Shown piece after piece: positions 1-7,521 of a stretch of DNA of 40,060 bases; within the stretch, counting starts at the first letter, position 1, and each line of letters starts with the position of its first letter. The position numbers were made by a program, and so were the translations under genes. The notes below the pieces were generated by a model. The model ran no database searches and had not been told where the DNA came from. It was given only the letters and a program-made list of their open reading frames with translations. Location of the stretch: NCBI GenBank assembly GCA_964424545.1, contig CAYRJN010000008.1, forward strand, positions 1 through 40,060, given 5' to 3'. The stretch comes from JAUVIB01 sp964424545. GTDB taxonomy: Bacteria; Calditrichota; Calditrichia; Calditrichales; Calditrichaceae.

Positions 1-1
1 C

Positions 2-727
2 GTTTTTAGTGGTAAATTAAATACCTGGTATATATTAAGATGGACTATTTCGAACAAATATTATTCAAGCGCGGCTGAAGTTAAAATCCTATTCACTAAA
101 ATAGAACATGGAACCGTAACCGATATAGACGGCAATGTATATAAGACGGTAACGATAGGCGCTCAATGGTGGATGACCGAAAATTTAAAGGTCACCCACT
201 ACCGCAACGGCGACGCCATTCCCAATGTAACGGATAATACGGAATGGGCAGGGTTAAGCACAGGCGCTTGGTGCGCCTATAATAATGACGATGGGAATAT
301 TGCTACATACGGATTATTATATAATTGGTATGCGGCAGTAGATAGCCGCAATATAGCCCCGGAAGGCTGGCACGTGCCTACGGATGAAGAGTGGAAAGAG
401 TTGGAAATGTACCTTGGTATGAGTCAATCCGATGCTGATAATACAGGCCGGCGCGGCACGGACGAAGGCAGCAAGTTAAAAGCAACCAGCGGCTGGTATA
501 ATAATGGCAACGGAACGAACGAAAGCGGCTTCACAGCCCTTCCGGGCGGTTCCCGTCACTACGATGGAACGTTCATCGGTGTCGGTCGCGAGGCCGACTA
601 TTGGTCAGCTACGCAGCGCTATAGTGGTAGCGCCTGGCGCCGCGCCCTGAATTACGGTAATTCAGACGTTTACCGCCTCAACTACACTGAGCGCTACGGC
701 TTTAGCGTACGGTTGCTCAGGGATTGA
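2..727 (+). CDS. FISUMP (Fib_succ_major) domain surface protein, 5'-truncated by window edge
   Basis: The frame is open from the first bases of the window, so the ATG at 173 is internal and the true start lies outside. The last ~195 residues form a typical FISUMP domain: TDIDGNVYKTVTIGAQWW, then ENLKVTHYRNGD, the YGLLYNWYAA and GWHVPTDEEW blocks, GFTALPGG and a C-terminal GFSVRLLRD. The ~40 residues before it (GKLNTWYILRW...SSAAEVKIL) look like the last strands of another beta-rich module. FISUMP domains occur in secreted or surface proteins of Fibrobacter, Bacteroidetes and related phyla; their function is unknown. The segment around SATQRYSGSAWRRALNYGNSDVYR is where this family varies most. 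Tandem 8-mers and a hairpin follow the stop codon. Family assignment is confident, role is not. Confidence 0.9.
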   Translation, partial: VFSGKLNTWYILRWTISNKYYSSAAEVKILFTKIEHGTVTDIDGNVYKTVTIGAQWWMTENLKVTHYRNGDAIPNVTDNTEWAGLSTGAWCAYNNDDGNIATYGLLYNWYAAVDSRNIAPEGWHVPTDEEWKELEMYLGMSQSDADNTGRRGTDEGSKLKATSGWYNNGNGTNESGFTALPGGSRHYDGTFIGVGREADYWSATQRYSGSAWRRALNYGNSDVYRLNYTERYGFSVRLLRD

Positions 728-751
728 CTATTTGGCTATTTGGCTATTCGG
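728..751 (+). repeat. Three tandem 8-bp units directly after the FISUMP stop codon
   Basis: Three head-to-tail copies of CTATTTGG (third copy CTATTCGG) start at the base after the TGA. The third copy differs by one base. This short array immediately downstream of the domain's conserved last codons could be a slippage tract or a site for exchange of FISUMP cassettes. Confidence 0.8.
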
Positions 752-754
752 GGT

Positions 755-771
755 ATGGGGCGAAGCCCCAT
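755..771 (+). terminator. Probable terminator hairpin of the FISUMP gene
   Basis: A perfect 7-bp stem ATGGGGC/GCCCCAT with a GAA loop (755-761, 762-764, 765-771) lies 27 bp after the stop. It is followed by CGAAAATATTTTTTA, which ends in a T-rich run some 10 bases later. The T tract is not immediately adjacent, so efficiency is uncertain. Confidence 0.5.
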
Positions 772-840
772 CGAAAATATTTTTTAAAGCGTGTTAGTTC
801 ATCCTTTAGGACGGGGACAAAAGAGAGATGGAAAATTTTA

Positions 841-1078
841 CTTCTTTGTGATTTCCGAGCGCTTCGTGGTTGAAAATAAAAAAAATCGGTTAAACCACGA
901 AGAACACAGAGCTCACGAAGAGTATTTATATTGGTCTTTATAGCGCTTCGTGGTTTAAGATTTAAAGAAAATGATCCAAGCGTTTCGGATAAAGCAATCT
1001 CATGCGTGGAAGGTGGGCACAACGATATAGATTGCTATTCCCCAAAGGCCGGGATTGCAATGGAAGTAATTTTGAAAA
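841..1078. repeat. Intergenic repeat, copy A
   Basis: First of four copies. The 62-bp core (861-922) begins GCTTCGTGGTTGAAAATAAA and ends CACAGAGCTCACGAAGAG. It holds an inverted repeat (CTTCGTGGTT ... AACCACGAAG) separated by an A-rich loop. A second block to about 1078 aligns with copy B (e.g. CGTGGTTTAAGATTTAAAG, then CCAAGCGTTTCGGA). Short open frames in both directions here follow the repeat and lack gene-like features, so I do not call genes. Confidence 0.85.
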
Positions 1079-1109
1079 CGATTTATTTAAGCGCTTATTT
1101 GAATGTTTT

Positions 1110-1134
1110 ATATTTGATTTATAGTAACAAATAT
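1110..1134 (+). promoter_or_regulatory. Candidate toxin-antitoxin operator within a promoter
   Basis: A perfect inverted repeat ATATTTG-N11-CAAATAT ends 14 bp before the toxin start codon. A weak sigma70-like promoter overlaps it: TTGATT at 1114-1119, a 17-bp spacer, and TATCTT at 1137-1142 (each 4/6 to consensus). HigA-type antitoxins usually repress their own promoter through such palindromes, so this is the natural candidate operator. No Shine-Dalgarno is visible before the toxin start, and a promoter this close implies a very short leader. The palindrome is seen directly; its role is inferred. Confidence 0.4.
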
Positions 1135-1148
1135 GTTATCTTTCGTCT

Positions 1149-1481
1149 ATGAGCTGGAGAATCAAATACTACAGTGACAACGTTGAAAAATCTGTACTTG
1201 GTTTACCCGATGGATTACTTGCAAGATACTTACGCTTGACTGACTTGATGTTGGAATTTGGCCCGAATCTGGGAACTCCACATACTAAAGCCATGAAAGA
1301 TGGACTATTCGAACTTCGTATTAAGAGTAAAGAGGGAATTGCGAGGGTATTTTATTGTACGGTTATAAATAAAAAGATTTTTATGCTCCATATTTTTATC
1401 AAAAAGTCTCAGAAAATTCCTAAAAAGGAATTAAAACTTGCAATGTCAAGATTAAAAGAGGTGAAAGAAAATGAATCATAG
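1149..1481 (+). CDS. higB: HigB-like toxin (phage Gp49-like, RelE/ParE superfamily)
   Basis: This is a 110-residue basic protein of the Gp49-like/HigB family, whose characterised members are ribosome-dependent mRNA interferases. Visible hallmarks are the central GLFELRIKSKEGIARVFY block (beta strands carrying the conserved E-R and R-x-x-Y positions) and the C-terminal IFIKKSQKIPKKELKLA segment, a strong signature of this family. Length is normal. It precedes the antitoxin, the usual order for higBA and the reverse of most toxin-antitoxin pairs, and overlaps it by 11 bp, implying translational coupling. Repeat copies A and B flank the pair, which fits an acquired cassette. The family call is firm; toxicity is inferred from family. 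Confidence 0.87.
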   Translation: MSWRIKYYSDNVEKSVLGLPDGLLARYLRLTDLMLEFGPNLGTPHTKAMKDGLFELRIKSKEGIARVFYCTVINKKIFMLHIFIKKSQKIPKKELKLAMSRLKEVKENES

Positions 1482-1761
1482 TAAACTTAAAGAAAAAGCA
1501 TTAAACCGAAAAGGCGTTAATGCTGAATATAAATCCTTAGAACCTGAATTTGCACTTCTAAGAGCAATGTTGCATGCTCGTCAAAAAACAGGCTTGAGTC
1601 AAGCTCAAATTGCAAAACGAATGGGTACTAAAGCTCCTGCAATTACAAGATTAGAATCTTCTTTAACAAGTGGAAAGCATTCTCCTTCTCTATCGACAAT
1701 TAAGAAATATGCAGAGGCTCTTGGATTCCGTTTAGAAATAAAACTTGTTCAGAACAAATGA
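1471..1761 (+). CDS. higA: HigA-like antitoxin, XRE-family HTH regulator
   Basis: A 96-residue protein with a helix-turn-helix of the Cro/C1 type at about residues 37-88: ARQKTGLSQAQIAKRMGT as the first helices, then KAPAITRLES as the recognition helix region and LSTIKKYAEALGFRLEIKL at the end. The N-terminal ~35 residues probably contact the toxin. It should neutralise the upstream HigB-like protein and repress the shared promoter, where a palindrome is visible at 1110-1134. A ribosome site (GAGGTGAAAGAAA) lies inside the end of the toxin gene just before the ATG. Confidence 0.88.
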   Translation: MNHSKLKEKALNRKGVNAEYKSLEPEFALLRAMLHARQKTGLSQAQIAKRMGTKAPAITRLESSLTSGKHSPSLSTIKKYAEALGFRLEIKLVQNK

Positions 1762-1887
1762 TTCATCTAATAATATGGTTCATTCGTATTTTGAGTGAGT
1801 AAATAATAATTGCTTAGCTATCAGTCTCTTTTTTTATTGGGGTTTATTCGGGTTAGGATTTTGATCACCTGCCAAAAAAAGGGGCTT

Positions 1888-2150
1888 TTCCGTTATGAAA
1901 AAATCATAATTAATTTTTTTCTTCGTACTCTTCGAGGGCTTCGTGGTTGAAAATAAAAAAAATCGGTTAAACCACGAAGAACACAGAGCTCACGAAGAGG
2001 TTTTATATTTGGTTTTACAGCGCTTTGTGGTTTAAGATTTAAAGGGAATGAACCAAGCGTTTCGGACAAAGAAATTCCATGCGTGGAATGTTGGTATAAT
2101 GACAGGGATTGCCGCGCATCCCAAAAAGGCGGGATGCTCGCAATGACCGT
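1888..2150. repeat. Intergenic repeat, copy B
   Basis: The core at 1938-1999 matches copy A base for base over 62 bp. Upstream it shares TTCCGTTATGAAAAAATCAT and the CTTCGTRCTCTTCGAGGGCTT lead-in with copies C and D. Downstream it matches copy A through CCAAGCGTTTCGGA and the TGCGTGGAA block. Its right part contains a hairpin-forming segment (GGGATTGCCGCGCATCCC ... GGGATGCTCGCAATGACC). It sits 126 bp after the antitoxin gene. Confidence 0.85.
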
Positions 2151-2232
2151 AATTTCGACAGGATTGTTTGAAGATTATTTAAAAGTGGTTTTGTTGTGCT
2201 TTTACCCTGTTTCGTTCAGCAGATCCATGTTG

Positions 2233-2386
2233 TGAAAAAATCATAATTAAATTTTTTCTTCGTGCTCTTCGAGGGCTTCGTGGTTGAAAATAAAAAAAAG
2301 ATCGGTTAAACCACGAAGAACACAGAGCTCACGAAGAGGTTTTATATTTGGCTTTACATAGCTTTAGGCGTGGGAATAAAGAGGAA
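2233..2386. repeat. Intergenic repeat, copy C
   Basis: The core at 2275-2338 is 64 bp. It carries a 2-bp insertion in the A-rich loop (AAAAGATCGG instead of AAAATCGG) shared with copy D only, so C and D form a subtype. The GAAAAAATCATAATTAA lead-in is present and the long right arm of A and B is absent. Confidence 0.85.
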
Positions 2387-2418
2387 ATTAAGGCTATTGT
2401 AGTATAACGCCATAAAAT

Positions 2419-2557
2419 TGTCATTTCAACCGTAATCCCGGCTGTCCGGGATGCCGTGGAGAAATCTTAAAAATATACTATTCCCAAAAAGTGGGTGATT
2501 TTAGATCTGTTTTGCCTTTATGATTTCTCTCCTACCCGTGCGGGATCGAAAGGACAG
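2419..2557. repeat. Pair of divergent short palindromic elements
   Basis: The left element (2419-2467) reads TTGTCATTTCAACCG and ends GGAGAAATCTT, with an internal perfect stem ATCCCGG/CCGGGAT (2435-2441 and 2446-2452). The right element (2521-2557) reads TGATTTCTCTCC and ends GGATCGAAAGGACAGC, roughly its reverse complement. The pair resembles the widespread class of short intergenic elements bounded by GATTTCTCC and GAAATGACA. Confidence 0.5.
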
Positions 2558-2589
2558 CTTTGTTTTTTATGCTGTTGGGTTCCGGATAT

Positions 2590-2752
2590 TTCCGTTATGA
2601 AAAAATCATAATTAAATTTTTTCTTCGTGCTCTTCGAGGGCTTCGTGGTTGAAAATAAAAAAAAGATCGGTTAAACCACGAAGAACACAGAGCTCACGAA
2701 GAGGTTATATATTTGGTTTTACAGTGCTCTATGCGTGGAAATAAAAGGGAGG
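2590..2752. repeat. Intergenic repeat, copy D
   Basis: The core at 2640-2703 is identical to copy C over 64 bp, and the TTCCGTTATGAAAAAATCAT lead-in is shared with copy B. The tail (ATATTTGGTTTTACAG, then GCGTGGAAATAAAAG) parallels copy C. It ends about 100 bp before the next gene and may contribute leader sequence to it. Confidence 0.85.
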
Positions 2753-2850
2753 GACTTTTTTTACGTGAATAGATTTTTTTCTACAATTTTATTTAAATTC
2801 AAACCTTGGAAAAACATAGTATTCAATTATTAAATATGAGGATTAATATC

Positions 2851-3762
2851 ATGAAAAGACAGTTTATTTTCCTAATTATTTTATCTGTTTTATTGATTAA
2901 ATGCAATAATGATATGTCAACCAACCCGGATGAAAACATATCCGGATTTCATGACGAAAAAAAAGTAAACATTATCGGATATCCGGGCGATGTTAGAGAT
3001 CCGTTTATTACAAAAGACGATAAATATCTTTTCTTTGATGATTATAATCAAAAAGGGTTTATGAGTATATTTTATGCGGAAAAGATAGATGATATCACGT
3101 TTAATTTTATCGGAGAATTACCACGGATAGGAAACGAACACAGCGATTTCTGTCCTACAATGGACTCTTTGAATAATTTTTACTTCATTTCACGACGCGA
3201 TCTTGAAACAACCAAAAATGCAACGATCTTTACAGGCTCGTTTAGCAATAATATTGTTGATAACGTACGTCATGTCAGCGGTACAATTATTAGTCCTGAT
3301 ACTCTGGATGTAAACTTTGATGTAAATATATCTTATGACGGTAAGCGTTTGCTGGCAACCAGCGTTATGTTTGATGAAAGTTACTTTGAATATGATACGG
3401 ATTTGATTTTAGCGTTTAAAAGCGGCGATCTATTTAATCTCGCTGAAAATACGGATGAAATATTCAAAAATATCAATACATCGGAATTTAACGAGTGCTA
3501 TGCCGAGCTTTCCAAAGACGGTTTGGAATTGTTTTTTATCCGCTATAATCTTCAGGGATTATTTAAAGCAAGAATGTTTTATGCCAAAAGAGAAAAGACG
3601 AGTTTGCCTTTCGCTGAAGCGTCCCTGATTTCAATTCCTGTGGAAAACGATAGTTTGGTAAATATATCTTCTCCTTCTCTGTCGGGGGATGGTAAACGCT
3701 TGTATTATCAAAAAGGACAGTTTAGAAAATATTACAACGTGTATATGATGTCAAGGGAATAG
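2851..3762 (+). CDS. Lipoprotein with TolB/PD40-like beta-propeller repeats, function unknown
   Basis: I place the start at the ATG at 2851 (303 aa), with GAGGA at 2838-2842 as ribosome site; an in-frame TTG at 2806 would add 15 residues before the signal peptide. The first 17 residues are a lipoprotein signal ending LLIKC (Cys18), although Lys before Cys is atypical. The body contains repeated strand patterns typical of PD40/TolB propellers: DPFITKDDKYLFFDDY, FCPTMDSLNNFYFISRRD, NISYDGKRLLATS, CYAELSKDGLELFFIRY and SPSLSGDGKRLYYQKG, i.e. five 'SxDGkxLyf' blades. No enzymatic motif is seen. Such proteins are often periplasmic binding or scaffold proteins. It lies alone between the repeat cluster and an ABC-F gene. 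Confidence 0.75.
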   Translation: MKRQFIFLIILSVLLIKCNNDMSTNPDENISGFHDEKKVNIIGYPGDVRDPFITKDDKYLFFDDYNQKGFMSIFYAEKIDDITFNFIGELPRIGNEHSDFCPTMDSLNNFYFISRRDLETTKNATIFTGSFSNNIVDNVRHVSGTIISPDTLDVNFDVNISYDGKRLLATSVMFDESYFEYDTDLILAFKSGDLFNLAENTDEIFKNINTSEFNECYAELSKDGLELFFIRYNLQGLFKARMFYAKREKTSLPFAEASLISIPVENDSLVNISSPSLSGDGKRLYYQKGQFRKYYNVYMMSRE

Positions 3763-3882
3763 ATGGCATAACAAGAACAAACCCAGATGTTTTGTGTATC
3801 GGGTAAATGTGCCCCGCGACTTCCGGGAACAAAAAATTAACGACGAAGATATTAATAAATTGCATTAATTAATTTTATATTT

Positions 3883-5757
3883 ATGGCTATAATCACGTTA
3901 CAAAATATCAGCATCGCCTTTGGCGGCGAAAAGCTGTTGGATGATGTCAATCTGCGGATTGAAAAGAAGCAGCGTGTCTGTTTGTTGGGGCGTAATGGCG
4001 TTGGTAAATCAACAATGATGAAAATCATCAACGGGGAAATTAAGCCCGATAGCGGCGTTGTTCAGAAAGATCCGGGTATTAAAATTTCTTACTTCTCACA
4101 GCAGATTCCGCAGGATTTGCAGGGAACCGTTTTTTCAGTAATCGCCAAAGGTCTCGGTAAGCGCGGCGAACTGCTCCTGAAATATCATGAGGATGCTCAA
4201 TCGGATAATGCGGATCACAGCAATTTAAATAATTTACATTCCGATCTGGATACCCACAATGTGTGGCATGCTTTTGAAGAGATTGAAAAGATTACATCCC
4301 GAATGAATATTAAAACGGATTGGGAATATGAACAGCTTTCAGGGGGACAAAAACGTCGTGTCTTTTTAGCGTCTGCTCTGGTCTCCGAACCCGACCTTCT
4401 CCTGTTGGATGAACCGACTAATCACATGGATATCGAAACCATTTCATGGTTGGAAGAATACCTGCTGCGTTATAATATTACCCTGCTTTTTGTTACCCAT
4501 GATCGAATGCTGCTAAAAAAACTGGCAACCCGAATCATAGAATTAGACAGGGGGAAATTATTTGATTGGGCCTGCGATTATGAAACATTCTTGCAAAGGA
4601 AGGAAGCGGTTCTTGATGCCGAAGAGAAAGAGCGCGCCAATTTTGATAAGAAAATGGCACAAGAGGAGATTTGGATTCGAAGGGGTATTAAAGCCCGGCG
4701 TACCCGGAATGAAGGCCGAGTGCGGGCCTTATTAAAGATGCGTGAAGAGCGAAAGAAACGCCGCAACAGAGATGGTACTGTTTCCATGACACTTCATGAT
4801 GCTCAAATGTCCGGGAAGCTGGTATTGGAGGTAGATAATCTTTCTTACAGCTATGACGCCAAACCGCTTATTAAGGATTTCAACATATTAATCACGCGGG
4901 GCGATAAGATCGGAATTATCGGTCCGAACGGATGCGGGAAAACGACCTTGGTGAGCTTGCTTTTGGATAAACGTAATCCCGATAGCGGTGTTATTAAGCG
5001 GGGAAGTAATATTCAGACGGCCTATTTTGACCAGTTGAGAGAGCAGCTCGAAGAGGAAAAAACGGTTTGGGAGAATGTTCTGCCTAATGGTAATATCGTG
5101 AGTGTCAACGGCGTAAATAAACACATTATCAGTTATCTTCAGGATTTTTTGTTTACCCCGGAGAGAGCAAAAAGTCCTGTAAAACAGTTATCCGGCGGGG
5201 AACGGAACCGTCTGCTGTTGGCGAAACTTTTTACCCAACCGGCAAATCTGCTGGTTTTTGACGAACCAACCAATGATCTTGATGCTGAAACCTTAGAGCT
5301 GTTGGAAGAGCTGCTTGTGAATTTCAAAGGAACCGTATTGTTGATTTCACATGACCGAATGTTTCTGAATAATGTGGTTACTTCTGTTCTTGTATTTAGC
5401 GGTGATGGCGAGGTAAAAGAGTATGTCGGCGGCTATGACGATTGGCTGGCACAGAAGATGAAAAAACAGCCGGTGGAAAACAGAGCGCCAAATAGCATTA
5501 AAAGAGAGCGATACAAAGAGGAAAAACGGAAAAAACAGAAAAAGAAAATATCCTTTAGAGAGAAACAGGAGCTGGACAAGCTGCCCTTTTTAATCGAGTC
5601 CATAGAAAAGGAGCAGAGCAATATTTATGTGAAAATGTCTGATCCCGATGTTTATCGCGACAGAGCGGCGATTATAATTCTAAAGGAAAGGATGGCTGAG
5701 ATAGATCAAGAGCTGCCTAAGCTTTATGAACGCTGGGAGTATCTTGAATCTTTATGA
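3883..5757 (+). CDS. uup: ABC-F family ATPase, Uup-like
   Basis: A soluble protein of 624 aa with two ABC ATPase domains and no membrane segments, the ABC-F layout. Domain 1: Walker A GRNGVGKST (residues 36-44), signature LSGGQKRR, Walker B LLLLDEPTNHMD, switch His in THDR. Domain 2: GPNGCGKTT, LSGGERNR, LLVFDEPTNDLD, SHDR. Between them is the charged linker arm (KARRTRNEGRVRALLKMREER) that reaches the ribosome in this family. The lysine-rich C-terminal region followed by a predicted coiled coil (KISFREKQELDKLPFLIESI, ending near DPDVYRD) is diagnostic of Uup. ABC-F proteins act on ribosomes; Uup is also linked to DNA metabolism and transposon excision. No Shine-Dalgarno is visible before the ATG. 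Confidence 0.93.
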   Translation: MAIITLQNISIAFGGEKLLDDVNLRIEKKQRVCLLGRNGVGKSTMMKIINGEIKPDSGVVQKDPGIKISYFSQQIPQDLQGTVFSVIAKGLGKRGELLLKYHEDAQSDNADHSNLNNLHSDLDTHNVWHAFEEIEKITSRMNIKTDWEYEQLSGGQKRRVFLASALVSEPDLLLLDEPTNHMDIETISWLEEYLLRYNITLLFVTHDRMLLKKLATRIIELDRGKLFDWACDYETFLQRKEAVLDAEEKERANFDKKMAQEEIWIRRGIKARRTRNEGRVRALLKMREERKKRRNRDGTVSMTLHDAQMSGKLVLEVDNLSYSYDAKPLIKDFNILITRGDKIGIIGPNGCGKTTLVSLLLDKRNPDSGVIKRGSNIQTAYFDQLREQLEEEKTVWENVLPNGNIVSVNGVNKHIISYLQDFLFTPERAKSPVKQLSGGERNRLLLAKLFTQPANLLVFDEPTNDLDAETLELLEELLVNFKGTVLLISHDRMFLNNVVTSVLVFSGDGEVKEYVGGYDDWLAQKMKKQPVENRAPNSIKRERYKEEKRKKQKKKISFREKQELDKLPFLIESIEKEQSNIYVKMSDPDVYRDRAAIIILKERMAEIDQELPKLYERWEYLESL

Positions 5758-5902
5758 GCGTCTAAATAAATTTTTATCATAATATTCAAATTGTTAATTG
5801 ATTGTATCGGAATTTCAAAAATAACCTATTTCGGACATTTTCATATATTTTTGTATTACTTTAATTTTGAAAATATATATAGTTCACATAGGCCGTATTT
5901 TA

Positions 5903-6050
5903 GATTCTCCAATTTATCTGAGAATGACAATGTTGGACTTTTTTGTTGCCGTTTCTACATTCTCCTCATTGTCATTCCCGAATGTTTCTATCGGGAATCC
6001 AAATCTTACTATTGTCTATATTCAGATTCTTTCTTTCAAAGAAATGACAC
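5903..6050. repeat. Three short palindromic elements in the 384-bp spacer after uup
   Basis: The spacer 5758-6141 shows no convincing gene. It contains three ~30-bp units with a common plan: GATTC, a short stem, then GAATGACA. Plus orientation: GATTCTCC...GAGAATGACAA near 5905-5932. Minus orientation: 5969-6002, with perfect stem ATTCCCGA/TCGGGAAT (5974-5981, 5991-5998). Plus orientation again: GATTCTTTC...AAAGAAATGACA near 6024-6048. The middle one resembles the ATTCCC...GGGAAT core known from several bacterial intergenic repeats such as Neisseria dRS3. Confidence 0.6.
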
Positions 6051-6141
6051 GTTGACGATTCTATTCGTACTTCTTAATTAATTACTTAGAGAAGCTATGT
6101 TTATGTTTTTATTCACGATAATATAAAAAAAGGAACGTCCC

Positions 6142-7014
6142 ATGGACAAAATATTTGATTTTTACACAAAATACCAAAGTCTGAAGCATTTGGTTGACGA
6201 CAAATTGCGCCTGTATCGCGAAAGCGAGCAGCCGTTGTTAGACGGTTTAATCAAATCGATTTATTATTCTCTCGAAGACGGGAAACGTTTTAGGGCGATC
6301 TTTACATTCTTACTGGGTGAACTGTACAATATTCCCGAAAAAAAACTGCTCGGCAGCGCTTGTGCGTTGGAAATGGTGCATACGGCTTCGTTGATAATGG
6401 GCGATCTGCCCTATATGGATGATTCTCAGTTGAGACGCGGTAAACCGGCCAATCATGTGGTATTCGGACAGGATGTGGCGCTTTGTTCCTGTATTACGTT
6501 GCTGTCCGACGCCAATCAACTGGTGTTATCCGATGTGCAGTTAGACGTTGAAGAGCGGGAAAAAATATTGAATGTCGTCAGTCAGGCGTTTGGAATTAAC
6601 GGGTTAACGGCCGGTGAATATGTGGATATGAAATTGCGCCGAAAAAATGTCGATTTTGAAGTGATCGAGTTTATCACTCGTAAAAAAACGGCGGCGCTTT
6701 TTGTTGCCGCGGCAAGAATCGTTTCCATTGCGGCCAAAGCGGCGCAAGAGGAGCAAAAGGCTTTGGAAACATTTGCCGAAAACGTTAGTTTTGCCTTTCG
6801 TATCAAAGAAGATATTATTGAAACCCAAAAAGAGAAGATCATTAAAGAAGACGCAGAAAAAGAGAATATCAATTTTGTGAAATTGCTCGGTTATGACAAA
6901 GCGGTTGAATATGCTAAAAAATACGGTAAAACAGCCGTGGACAGCTTAGCGCTTTTCGGAGATAAAAATAAACCTTTGCTCTCTTTTGTAGAGGCGCTGT
7001 TGTTAAAAATTTAA
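6142..7014 (+). CDS. Prenyl-diphosphate-synthase homologue with degenerate Asp-rich motifs
   Basis: A 290-aa protein of all-alpha trans-prenyltransferase type, preceded by AAAGGA at good spacing. Retained family features: DGKRFR (47-51, normally GGKRxRP, binds IPP), HTASLI (80-85), RRGKPANH (98-105) and KTAALF (182-187). The first metal motif, normally DDLPxMDD, reads GDLPYMDD (87-94) with the leading Asp replaced by Gly. The following A-x-x-x-GD-x-LL block reads ALCSCITLLS. The second motif, normally FQxxDDxxD, reads FRIKEDIIE (219-227). The normal GGQxxD block is GLTAGEYVDM. Active farnesyl or geranylgeranyl synthases need both DDxxD motifs for Mg-diphosphate binding, so this may be an inactive or regulatory partner subunit, or an enzyme with altered chemistry. 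No isoprenoid genes adjoin it. Confidence 0.8.
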   Translation: MDKIFDFYTKYQSLKHLVDDKLRLYRESEQPLLDGLIKSIYYSLEDGKRFRAIFTFLLGELYNIPEKKLLGSACALEMVHTASLIMGDLPYMDDSQLRRGKPANHVVFGQDVALCSCITLLSDANQLVLSDVQLDVEEREKILNVVSQAFGINGLTAGEYVDMKLRRKNVDFEVIEFITRKKTAALFVAAARIVSIAAKAAQEEQKALETFAENVSFAFRIKEDIIETQKEKIIKEDAEKENINFVKLLGYDKAVEYAKKYGKTAVDSLALFGDKNKPLLSFVEALLLKI

Positions 7015-7089
7015 TGTGCTTTGCACTGATTTGTGTTAATCGTATGGCGAGCCTTATTTCAGCATCAATAAACAATTGTGGAGAAAATT

Positions 7090-7521
7090 ATGATGGTCGT
7101 TCGTTCGGATTTTATTGAATTATCCACCAAGGGATTAAATGACATTCATAACATCACACCGCAGGTGGATCGTTTTGTGCGCGATAACGGTTTAAAAAAC
7201 GGACATCTGTTAATTGCCATAAACGGTTCGACTGCGGCAATCAGCACCGTTGAATATGAACCGGGTCTTCTGCAGGATATTCCGGAAATGCTTGAAAAGA
7301 TCGCTCCCATGAATAAAAATTATCATCATGATCAAGCATGGCACGACGGCAACGGCTATGCGCATTTGCGCTCAACCATGATGGGCACATCCTTTATGGC
7401 GCCTGTGATTAACGGCCGTTTGGTATTGGGAACCTGGCAGCAAATAATATTCATTGATTTTGATAACCGGCCCCGTCATCGTGAAATAACCTTGCAATTT
7501 GTCGGTGAAGCGGCCGACTAG
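7090..7521 (+). CDS. yjbQ: YjbQ/UPF0047 family protein
   Basis: I choose the ATG at 7090 (143 aa) because TGGAG at 7079-7083 gives a 6-nt spaced ribosome site; a GTG at 7078 would include that site in the coding region. The family hallmarks are all present: ITPQVDRFV near the N-terminus, GSTAAISTVEYEPGL, the HHDQAWHDGNGYAHLRS metal-site-like His/Asp cluster, and the near-invariant LVLGTWQQIIFIDFDNRPR segment. Length matches the family (about 130-140 aa). Members have been reported to show weak thiamin-phosphate synthase activity, but the physiological role is unresolved. It stands 75 bp after the prenyl-synthase homologue and may be co-transcribed with it. Confidence 0.9.
   Translation: MMVVRSDFIELSTKGLNDIHNITPQVDRFVRDNGLKNGHLLIAINGSTAAISTVEYEPGLLQDIPEMLEKIAPMNKNYHHDQAWHDGNGYAHLRSTMMGTSFMAPVINGRLVLGTWQQIIFIDFDNRPRHREITLQFVGEAAD

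Noticed and set aside
744..1152. Open frames on both strands in repeat copy A (92 and 73 codons)
   Set aside because: They follow the repeat sequence, are mutually overlapping on opposite strands, lack ribosome sites, and their peptides recur from the same repeat elsewhere. I treat them as repeat-derived.
2233..2752. Repeat copies C and D as a CRISPR array
   Set aside because: Spacing is over 350 bp and irregular, the units are long and palindromic with A-rich loops, and there are no spacers of constant length or cas genes.
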